Below are positions 1 to 4,980 of a DNA stretch of 5,016 bases, piece by piece; position 1 is the first letter of the stretch, and each line of letters begins with the position of its first letter. A model generated the notes under the pieces. That model saw only the letters and a list, made by a program, of their open reading frames with translations. It was not told the origin of the DNA and ran no database searches. The DNA is taken from assembly GCA_947598455.1 (NCBI GenBank), contig CANQFI010000108.1, positions 1 through 5,016 on the forward strand, given 5' to 3'. The DNA comes from an uncultured Bacilli bacterium. GTDB lineage: Bacteria; Bacillota_I; Bacilli_A; RF39; UBA660. Made by a program: the position numbers and the translations under genes.

Positions 1-846
1 TTAAAGGGATTTGCTTTATTAGCTTTATCGATTTGTGCTTGTGTATTTATTTTTATACTTATATGTCTTATATTAAGTTTTTTGGTTATTAAATCTGGAT
101 TATTATTTGTAGCATTAGAAATTGGTTGTATAGGAGCTGGGTTACTTACTTATTTAGTTATTTTAATTTTATTTGATTTTATTTTTAATCGAGCTTTAAA
201 TAAAAAGTTTTTATTAATATCTTTTATGAGTTCTTTAATACTTATTGGTGCTGGTATTGGTTTAGGTGCTATTAGTTTAGTTCAATTTGAGATAAAAGAA
301 AATGATAATTATATAGAAACTGAGTTTAGTCAATCTATGACTGATGACATGGTTATTATTAATAATCGTAATTTCTATAATTCTTATATTCCTATAGAAT
401 ATATTGCTAGTGATAATACAGATGTTAAGATTGTAGTTGAACATTCAAGATATAGTGTTGCTTTATTATCATCTAGAACAAATAATATAGTATTAAATGT
501 TGTTGATGATAGAGATTTAACGATGGATTTAATTCGTCAAATAATTGATGATATTAATAATAAAAAAATAATTACTTATGATAATGAATTTAAAATTAAG
601 GTTTATACAACGGAAGAAAATATTAATATAATAAAAGATAATGAAGCAAAATATTTTGATTTAATGAATGCTTATGAAGAAAGAATAAATGAATTAAATA
701 ATTTATCTTATGAAAAAGATGAGCAGATACAAGAATTAAATAATAAATTAGATGAACTAATGCAAGAATTAAAAAATAATGGTTATCAAATTACATATGA
801 TGAATATGGTAATTTAGAAATAATTGGTAATACAGAATTAGGGTAG
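1..846 (+). CDS. Membrane protein with C-terminal coiled coil, 5' end outside window
   Basis: This is the 3' part of a gene whose frame is open from base 1, so the true start lies upstream. The TTG at 82 falls inside a hydrophobic helix with no ribosome binding site and is not a credible start. The visible 281 residues show three hydrophobic segments (about 4-29, 33-58 and 70-93). A polar domain of about 185 residues follows, probably outside the membrane, and ends in a heptad-like, Glu/Asn/Leu-rich helix at about 215-260, which is a likely coiled coil. The final 20 residues are Gly/Asn/Tyr-rich. The helix pattern with a Gly-rich third segment loosely recalls the membrane part of DUF1700/HAAS-type Bacillota envelope proteins, but that is a weak impression and I do not assign a function. 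A terminator overlaps the stop codon, so this gene ends its transcription unit and is separate from nrdG. Confidence 0.8.
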   Translation, partial: LKGFALLALSICACVFIFILICLILSFLVIKSGLLFVALEIGCIGAGLLTYLVILILFDFIFNRALNKKFLLISFMSSLILIGAGIGLGAISLVQFEIKENDNYIETEFSQSMTDDMVIINNRNFYNSYIPIEYIASDNTDVKIVVEHSRYSVALLSSRTNNIVLNVVDDRDLTMDLIRQIIDDINNKKIITYDNEFKIKVYTTEENINIIKDNEAKYFDLMNAYEERINELNNLSYEKDEQIQELNNKLDELMQELKNNGYQITYDEYGNLEIIGNTELG

Positions 847-870
847 GAACTTGTAGTTCCTTTTCTTTTG
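845..870 (+). terminator. Rho-independent terminator of the membrane protein gene
   Basis: Arms 845-851 (AGGAACT) and 855-861 (AGTTCCT) pair perfectly around a 3-base loop and are followed by TTTCTTTT. The left arm begins inside the TAG stop codon (844-846), so the hairpin can only fold fully once the ribosome has left. This is the most GC-rich hairpin in the left half of the window. Confidence 0.75.
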
Positions 871-900
871 GAAGTAAAGGTTTAAGATTTTGGTAAATGT

Positions 901-942
901 AAAAAGAAAATTAAAATCTATAAATTTAGATTTTCTTTTTTT
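901..942 (+). terminator. Second, A/T-rich terminator-like hairpin, possibly bidirectional
   Basis: Arms 901-911 (AAAAAGAAAAT) and 930-940 (ATTTTCTTTTT) are perfectly complementary over 11 bp. The 18-base intervening part can itself pair CTA with TAG, and a T-run follows. An alternative register pairs AAATCTA (914-920) with TAGATTT, with a bulge. It may back up the terminator at 845. It lies directly upstream of the nrdG -10 box, so it insulates nrdG from read-through. Its pairing is mostly A-U, so its strength is uncertain. Confidence 0.55.
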
Positions 943-949
943 CTTGAAG

Positions 950-958
950 TGTTATAAT
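950..958 (+). promoter_or_regulatory. Extended -10 promoter of nrdG
   Basis: TGTTATAAT at 950-958 is a perfect extended -10 element (TGnTATAAT). No good -35 lies 16-18 bases upstream, where the sequence is the T-run of the preceding terminator, as expected for an extended -10 promoter. Predicted transcription start is near 964-966, which gives a leader of about 22 bases to the ATG at 987. Confidence 0.65.
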
Positions 959-986
959 CTTGATATGTAGAGGTAGAGTGGTAAAA

Positions 987-1511
987 ATGAAAAAAGGATT
1001 TGTAAGGTTAGCTACGCCTGAAGTACAAACTGATAGTATTGTAGATGGTGAAGGTATTAGAAGTGTTATATGGTTTCAAGGTTGTTCTCATGATTGTCCT
1101 GGTTGTCATAATCCTGAAACTCATGATTTTAATGGTGGTGTAGAGGTCTCTTTAGAAGATGTAAAAAAACAAATTGATGAATTGGAATATCAAGAAGGTG
1201 TGACTTTTTCGGGTGGAGATCCAATGATGCAGATTGAAGCTTTAGAAGAATTAGCTAAATACGTTAAAGAAAAGAGTATGGATGTTTGGTGTTATACGGG
1301 ATATACTTATGAACAAGTACTTGATTTAGCTAAAAAAAATCCCCATTATATGGAAGCATTAAAATATATAGATGCTTTAGTAGATGGTAGATTTGTAATG
1401 GATTTAAAAAGTTTTGATGTAGAATTTAGAGGTTCTAGTAATCAAAGAATTATTGATGTAGCTAAAAGTTTAGAAAAGGGTAAAGTAGTTAAATATAAAA
1501 ATTATAAATAG
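987..1511 (+). CDS. nrdG: Anaerobic ribonucleoside-triphosphate reductase activating protein (radical SAM)
   Basis: NrdG uses a 4Fe-4S cluster and S-adenosylmethionine to install the glycyl radical on NrdD, enabling oxygen-free dNTP synthesis in the cytosol. The 174-residue product has the expected family length. Visible are the CX3CX2C cluster motif (C33, C37, C40, in QGCSHDCPGCHNPETH), the SAM-binding SGGDP at 75-79, and a C-terminal part with DGRFV and RGSSNQRII, which is typical of NrdG rather than of pyruvate formate-lyase activase. The ATG at 987 is chosen. An in-frame TTG at 960 lies upstream of the predicted transcription start, and a GTG at 978 sits too close to the AGAGG at 969-973. 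A weak GAGTGG lies 5 bases before the ATG. The gene stands alone between terminators, and no nrdD is visible on either side, so its partner must be encoded elsewhere. An anaerobic or microaerobic lifestyle is implied. Confidence 0.93.
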   Translation: MKKGFVRLATPEVQTDSIVDGEGIRSVIWFQGCSHDCPGCHNPETHDFNGGVEVSLEDVKKQIDELEYQEGVTFSGGDPMMQIEALEELAKYVKEKSMDVWCYTGYTYEQVLDLAKKNPHYMEALKYIDALVDGRFVMDLKSFDVEFRGSSNQRIIDVAKSLEKGKVVKYKNYK

Positions 1512-1522
1512 AGATCTATAAT

Positions 1523-1558
1523 AAAAGAAAAGTTAAAAGTAATATTATTTTCTTTTTG
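1523..1558 (+). terminator. A/T-rich terminator-like hairpin after nrdG
   Basis: Arms 1523-1531 (AAAAGAAAA) and 1548-1556 (TTTTCTTTT) are perfectly complementary over 9 bp with a 16-base loop. They start 11 bases after the nrdG stop and end in a T-run. Only one G-C pair is present, so termination may be inefficient. The arms are nearly the same as those of the hairpins at 901-942 and 1673-1710. Confidence 0.5.
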
Positions 1559-1603
1559 TTCTGTTCTGACTGCACTAATATTATAAGTTATAGTTAAAAA
1601 GCA

Positions 1604-1620
1604 AAATCATAGTATGATTT
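1604..1620. repeat. 17-base near-perfect palindrome in the nrdG-ecfA1 gap
   Basis: AAATCATA (1604-1611) and TATGATTT (1613-1620) are exact inverse complements around a single G. As RNA it could form a 6-bp hairpin with a 5-base loop. As DNA it has the size of a dimeric repressor site. It lies about 95 bases before the ecfA1 -10 box, which is far for a direct operator. No T-run follows, so it is not a terminator. In sequence this A+T-rich such palindromes can arise by chance. Confidence 0.35.
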
Positions 1621-1672
1621 ATATCTAAATTTATTAGAATTAACAAAATATATAAATAATTAATTTTTGAAG

Positions 1673-1710
1673 AAAGAAAAGGCTTTAAAAGCTTTTCTTT
1701 TTTAATTTTT
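1673..1710 (+). terminator. Bulged terminator hairpin just upstream of the ecf operon
   Basis: AAAGAAAA (1673-1680) pairs with TTTTCTTT (1693-1700), and the inner GCTT (1682-1685) pairs with AAGC (1689-1692) around loop TAA, with G1681 bulged. A run of T follows to 1710 (TTTTTTAATTTTT). It is the best-formed terminator in the gap. It should block read-through from nrdG into ecfA1, and its T-rich 3' side runs straight into the ecfA1 promoter. Confidence 0.65.
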
Positions 1711-1714
1711 ATTG

Positions 1715-1720
1715 TATAAT
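1715..1720 (+). promoter_or_regulatory. Probable -10 box of the ecfA1-ecfA2-ecfT-truA operon
   Basis: TATAAT at 1715-1720 is a consensus -10. A recognisable -35 is missing: the 16-18 base position falls in the T-rich side of the terminator. The TG before it is one base too close to be a proper extended -10. Transcription would start near 1727, leaving about 18 bases before the ATG at 1745, with GGGTGAAGG (1733-1741) as ribosome binding site. The terminator directly upstream supports a promoter here. Confidence 0.55.
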
Positions 1721-1744
1721 AAACCATTAAGTGGGTGAAGGCTT

Positions 1745-2536
1745 ATGGGGAATATAAAGCTTAAAAATTTAAACTTCTCTTATAATGACGATATCCTAGT
1801 ATTTAAAGATGTTAATTTTACTTTAAGGAAGAGTAAAACTTTAAGTATTATAGGATCTTCAAATTCTGGTAAAACAACATTACTTAAAATACTTAATGGT
1901 GAATTAGAATATCAAGGAGAAGTTGTAATAAATGGGGTATTAGTAAATAGTGATAATTTTGATGCGTTAAGAAAATGTATTGCTGTAGTATTTAAAGATA
2001 CTAATACTTTAGCTGATATTGTTCAAGATGAACTTAGATACCCACTAGAGAACATGAATTTATCACCAGAAGAAATTCGTGAGCGAATAAGTGAAATAAA
2101 TGAATACTTTGGGATAAATAAAATATTAAAAAATAATGTTAACTCACTTACTTTAAATGATCGAACACTAGTTAAAATTTTATCTTACGCTATTATGATT
2201 CCATCATATTTAGCTTTAGATGATTTACTTATTGATTTAAATATAAGAACAAAGATATTGTTACTTAATTATTTAAATTCTAAACATATTACATTAATTA
2301 ATGTAACTACTAATATGGAAGATGTTTTATATACAGATTATGTATTATGTTTATACAACGGAATTAGTGCTTTAGATGGTAAGACATTAGATGTTTTAAA
2401 AAATGAAAAAATATTAAAAAGATTAGGTTTAGATCTGCCATTTATGATTGATTTATCTATTCAGCTTCAACTATATGGTCTTATACATAAAAATTATTTA
2501 AATATGGAAGCTTTGGTGAATGATTTATGGAAATAG
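1745..2536 (+). CDS. ecfA1: ECF transporter ATPase subunit EcfA1, motif-degenerate
   Basis: EcfA1 normally pairs with EcfA2 and the membrane subunit EcfT to power substrate-binding S components that import vitamins or metals. The 263 residues align collinearly with an ATP-binding cassette of this family. The Walker A is GSSNSGKTT (37-45), with Asn for the usual third-position Gly but Lys43 kept. The RKxVGIVFQ Q-loop region reads RKCIAVVFKD, putting Lys84 where Gln belongs. The family-typical LEN lies at 101-103. The signature LSGGQ is replaced by LTLND (135-139), and Walker B is LALDD (156-160) with Asp160 for the catalytic Glu. The H-switch ITHD is replaced by VTTN (187-190). The start at 1745 has GGGTGAAGG just upstream. 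It heads an operon and overlaps ecfA2 by 10 bases. Identity rests on position, collinearity and synteny; ATPase competence is doubtful. Confidence 0.85.
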   Translation: MGNIKLKNLNFSYNDDILVFKDVNFTLRKSKTLSIIGSSNSGKTTLLKILNGELEYQGEVVINGVLVNSDNFDALRKCIAVVFKDTNTLADIVQDELRYPLENMNLSPEEIRERISEINEYFGINKILKNNVNSLTLNDRTLVKILSYAIMIPSYLALDDLLIDLNIRTKILLLNYLNSKHITLINVTTNMEDVLYTDYVLCLYNGISALDGKTLDVLKNEKILKRLGLDLPFMIDLSIQLQLYGLIHKNYLNMEALVNDLWK

Positions 2537-3351
2537 TATTTAATAACTTATCTTTAATTGAAAATAAAAATACTACTAAAGAAATAAAATATTTAGATAA
2601 TGTTTTTATAACAATTAATGAAGGCAGTATAGTTGGGATAGCTGGGGAAAATTTAAGTTTTATAAGTGATTTATTAATGGTCATAAAAAGACCTAGTAAG
2701 GGAGAGTTAATATTAGATGATTTAGTGATTAAAAGAAATAGTCATATAAATAATATAAATATGTTAAGAAAAAAGATTGGGGTTTTTGATAATACTAATC
2801 ATTTTCTTGGAAAAACAGTTAAAGAAGAAATTGAGCATGTAATGAAGAATTATGATTATCAAACTAAAGATGATAATAAACACATTGTTGATTCTTTAAA
2901 GATAGCTGGTTTATCCATTAATTATTTAGATAGAAATCCTAATGAATTATCTTATACAGAAAAGAAAAAACTTAATTTAGCTTGTATACTTTCTTATAAT
3001 CCTGAAGTATTAATATTAGAAGATTTTTATAAGGGATTAATATTTAGAGAAAGAGAATATTTTAAAAAGTTATTTTTAAAATTAAAAAATAATTTTAATA
3101 AGACGGTTATTATTTTAGGTAAAGATTTAACTTTTATGTTTAGTCTTGTTGATAATTTATATGTTATTAACAAGGGGAATGTAGTAGTTAATGGTGAAAA
3201 GGATGTCTTTTATAATGATGATTTATATTCTTATTTAGAAATGCCTAAAATAGTAGAATTTACAAAGTATGCACAAAGTAAAGGACATAAAATATTAGAA
3301 TATACTGATTTAAAAGAACTTATAAAGGAATTATATCGTAATGTTAAATAA
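2527..3351 (+). CDS. ecfA2: ECF transporter ATPase subunit EcfA2, nucleotide-binding motifs lost
   Basis: This sits in the usual EcfA2 position, second in ecfA1-ecfA2-ecfT, and its 274 residues are close to family length. The fold landmarks are clear: GSIVGIAGEN (33-42), RKKIGV (81-86), a TVKEEI stretch (97-102), ELSYTEKKK (140-148), PEVLILED (159-166) and a VINKG (213-217) near the usual end of the core. Every catalytic motif has nonetheless changed. Walker A reads GENLSFIS (40-47), with no Gly-Lys. The Q-loop Gln is Asp88. LSGGQ is LSYTE (141-145). The Walker B DE pair is Glu165-Asp166. The D-loop LD is LI, and the H-switch His is Lys199. Nucleotides 2641-2670 read cleanly in frame, so a frameshift does not explain the missing Walker A. 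GGTGA at 2515-2519 is the ribosome binding site, 7 bases from ATG 2527, and the ecfA1 stop falls within this gene, so the two are likely translationally coupled. Confidence 0.83.
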   Translation: MEIVFNNLSLIENKNTTKEIKYLDNVFITINEGSIVGIAGENLSFISDLLMVIKRPSKGELILDDLVIKRNSHINNINMLRKKIGVFDNTNHFLGKTVKEEIEHVMKNYDYQTKDDNKHIVDSLKIAGLSINYLDRNPNELSYTEKKKLNLACILSYNPEVLILEDFYKGLIFREREYFKKLFLKLKNNFNKTVIILGKDLTFMFSLVDNLYVINKGNVVVNGEKDVFYNDDLYSYLEMPKIVEFTKYAQSKGHKILEYTDLKELIKELYRNVK

Positions 3352-4087
3352 ATTAGATTATTCATATAATGATGAAATATCATTAATACATAGAATAGAT
3401 CCTTTATTGAAATTTATTGGTTTATTTATTTATATATTAGTTTGTTTATTTAAATATGATAATATTTTGTTTATTATAAATCTTAGTTTAGTATTTATAA
3501 TTATTTTACTTAGTAATGTTTCTATTTTTAGATATCTTAAAGTAGTATGGAAATTAAAATATATAATTATAATATTGTACTTTATGTTATATCATTATCA
3601 GTTAGATATAATGGATATAAATATTGTAGTATTTAAAATAGTATTTTTAGTTTTATATATGGCTGTTATAGTTTATACAACTACAAAAGAAGATATAGGT
3701 AAAGGTTTAGCTAAAGTAATTAATGTTTTTAATTTAATTGGAATAAATATTAAGAAAATATCATCCTTTATTACAAATATAATTACTTTTATTATTAGTT
3801 ATATAGATAAGATGAGAGAAATAATTAATAGTGGAGAATATAAAGGTATTGTTTATTCTCATTCTAATATTTTAAATAAAATAAAGTTAGTATTTTGTAA
3901 TTTAAAAAGAGTGTATAAAGATTGTAAAAATCAGATGAAGTTAAGAAAAAGTGATATGAGGTATAAGTTATATAATGGTAATATTGTAAGTAAGTATAAG
4001 TATCGAACTAAATTAGCTATGTTTGATTATGCATATATAATAATGTATATAGGATTAGTATTATATTATATTTTGAAGGTGAGATAA
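3341..4087 (+). CDS. ecfT: ECF transporter transmembrane coupling subunit EcfT, divergent
   Basis: EcfT is the membrane scaffold that transmits movement of the EcfA pair to S components. The N-terminus keeps the family hallmark SLIHRIDPLLK (14-24). Hydrophobic segments lie at about 24-39, 42-58, 73-87, 96-113, 140-156 and 227-245. TTTKEDIGKGLAKVI (113-127) matches the usual TT...DL..GL stretch before the fifth helix. The two cytosolic coupling helices normally carry Ala-Arg-Gly-like motifs that dock into the EcfA grooves. Here the first reads GEYKG (165-169) and the second KLRKSD (200-205), so neither Arg-Gly is kept. The length of 248 residues is slightly short of usual. AAGGAA at 3325-3330 precedes ATG 3341 by 10 bases, and the start overlaps ecfA2 by 11 bases. 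Identity is well supported by order and N-terminal motif; function as an energy coupler is uncertain. Confidence 0.85.
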   Translation: MLNKLDYSYNDEISLIHRIDPLLKFIGLFIYILVCLFKYDNILFIINLSLVFIIILLSNVSIFRYLKVVWKLKYIIIILYFMLYHYQLDIMDINIVVFKIVFLVLYMAVIVYTTTKEDIGKGLAKVINVFNLIGINIKKISSFITNIITFIISYIDKMREIINSGEYKGIVYSHSNILNKIKLVFCNLKRVYKDCKNQMKLRKSDMRYKLYNGNIVSKYKYRTKLAMFDYAYIIMYIGLVLYYILKVR

Positions 4088-4806
4088 TGAATTACTTAGT
4101 TACAATTGCATATGATGGTAGTAAATTTTATGGTTTTCAAAGACTTAGAGATTTAGATAGTGTTCAAAAGAATTTAGAGAATGCTTTAACTAAAATAAAT
4201 AAAAGTGAAGTTTTAGTTAAAGGTGCTGGTAGAACTGATCGTGGTGTTCATGCTTATGGACAGAGAGTAAGTTTTAAATTAGATATTAATATTTCACCAA
4301 AGGGACTTAAAGATGCTTTAAATTCTTTATTAAAACCTTACATATATGTTAAAGAAGTTATTGAAGTATCTAGTGATGTCCATGCTAGGTTTAGTGTTAA
4401 GAAGAAAAAGTATAGATATAAGATTAATATTGGTGAATATAATCCATTATTTACTGATTATGTATGTCAATCAGAATATAAATTAGATATAGGTAAGATG
4501 AAGGAAGTTGCTTCTTTATATTTAGGGATTCATGATTTTAGAAATTTTGTGGCTGGAGAAAGAGAAGATGCACAAGCTGTTATTTATAAGATAGATTTTG
4601 ATGTAGAAAATGATATTTTAAATATTATATTTGAAGGCAAAAGTTTTTATAGATATATGGTTAGAAATTTAGTAGGAATGATGATTGAAGTTGGTCGAGG
4701 TAAAGAAGATATTGCTAAAGTAAAAGAAATGCTTAATAGTAAAGAGGAAATATATGGTTATACAGCACCAGCTTGTGGGCTTTATTTAGAGAGTATTGAA
4801 TACTAA
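4087..4806 (+). CDS. truA: tRNA pseudouridine(38-40) synthase TruA
   Basis: TruA isomerises uridines 38, 39 and 40 in the anticodon arm of many tRNAs to pseudouridine, in the cytosol. The 239-residue product begins MNYLVTIAYDGSKFYGFQ, the standard TruA opening. It carries the catalytic aspartate D51 in GRTDRGVHA (48-56), the HARFSVKKKKYRY block (99-111), the late SFYRYMVRNLVG block (186-197) and the terminal APACGLYL (227-234). All family motifs are intact, unlike in its three upstream neighbours. AAGGTGAG (4076-4083) is the strongest ribosome binding site in the operon. The start overlaps the ecfT stop by one base (TAATG), so translation is probably coupled. truA next to ecfT and before rplM is the usual Bacillota order. 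Confidence 0.96.
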   Translation: MNYLVTIAYDGSKFYGFQRLRDLDSVQKNLENALTKINKSEVLVKGAGRTDRGVHAYGQRVSFKLDINISPKGLKDALNSLLKPYIYVKEVIEVSSDVHARFSVKKKKYRYKINIGEYNPLFTDYVCQSEYKLDIGKMKEVASLYLGIHDFRNFVAGEREDAQAVIYKIDFDVENDILNIIFEGKSFYRYMVRNLVGMMIEVGRGKEDIAKVKEMLNSKEEIYGYTAPACGLYLESIEY

Positions 4807-4843
4807 AACTAAATAATTTGACAAAAAAGGGCGAAAATAATAA

Positions 4844-4880
4844 AAAAATAACGGAAATCCGTTGATTTTGTTTGACTTTT
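4844..4880 (+). terminator. Probable terminator of the ecf-truA operon
   Basis: AACGG (4850-4854) pairs with CCGTT (4859-4863) around loop AAAT. A T-G wobble extends it, followed by one mismatch and an AAAA/TTTT outer stem. The T-rich tail GATTTTGTTTGAC is interrupted. The tail runs into the -35 box of the rplM promoter, the same terminator-then-promoter arrangement seen before nrdG and ecfA1. Confidence 0.55.
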
Positions 4881-4900
4881 TAGTTGGTTTTTCATATAAT
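4872..4900 (+). promoter_or_regulatory. Sigma-A promoter of rplM
   Basis: TTGACT (4872-4877) and TATAAT (4895-4900) are separated by exactly 17 bases, a near-consensus housekeeping promoter and the strongest in the window. Transcription is predicted to start near 4907, giving an untranslated leader of about 74 bases. This fits the high expression expected for a ribosomal protein gene and shows rplM is not dependent on the truA operon. Confidence 0.88.
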
Positions 4901-4906
4901 TTTAAT

Positions 4907-4980
4907 CGGTACATTTTATTTGTTGGAGTTTGTGAGCCCTGGGAAAGCGAAGCAGATGAAGACAGTGAAAGGAAATTTTT
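4907..4980 (+). promoter_or_regulatory. Probable L13 ribosomal protein leader
   Basis: The transcribed leader between the rplM promoter and its ATG is far richer in G and in structured-RNA character than the intergenic DNA around it, especially 4924-4966 (GGAGTTTGTGAGCCCTGGG onward). Low-GC Gram-positive rplM genes commonly carry an L13 leader RNA through which L13 is thought to repress its own operon. Position, length and local composition fit that family. I could not derive a convincing complete fold by eye, so the assignment rests mainly on context. GAAAGGA at 4967-4973 is the ribosome binding site, 7 bases from the ATG, and would be the element controlled. Confidence 0.6.

Noticed and set aside
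914..932. Palindromic CTATAAATTTAG upstream of nrdG as an NrdR box
   Set aside because: The half-site spacing is two bases longer than the NrdR consensus, the flanking ACA/TGT bases are absent, and the sequence is explained by the terminator hairpin.
944..949. TTGAAG as a -35 box for nrdG
   Set aside because: It is only 3 bases from the TATAAT at 953-958, far from the required 16-18.
960..986. Upstream TTG start for nrdG adding nine residues
   Set aside because: The TTG is only two bases after the -10 box and upstream of the expected transcription start, so it would not be in the mRNA. NrdG homologues also begin close to the ATG at 987.
2641..2670. A frameshift or sequencing error hiding the EcfA2 Walker A
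   Set aside because: The frame reads through without interruption from GSIVGI to the KGELILDD stretch, both collinear with the family. No neighbouring frame encodes a GxGK(S/T) motif here.
2481..2684. 67-codon open frame on the minus strand across the ecfA1/ecfA2 junction
   Set aside because: It lies wholly opposite two well-supported genes and its product is low-complexity (Lys/Ile/Leu/Ser). It is a by-product of high A+T content.
1745..4806. Mycoplasma-type code with TGA as Trp
   Set aside because: All tryptophans checked are TGG, and the genes read to full family length with standard stops. No TGA needs to be read through.
4818..4846. TTGACA followed 17 bases later by TAAAAA as a second rplM promoter
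   Set aside because: The -35 is perfect but the -10 is poor, and the truA-operon terminator lies downstream of it. The promoter at 4872-4900 is much better.
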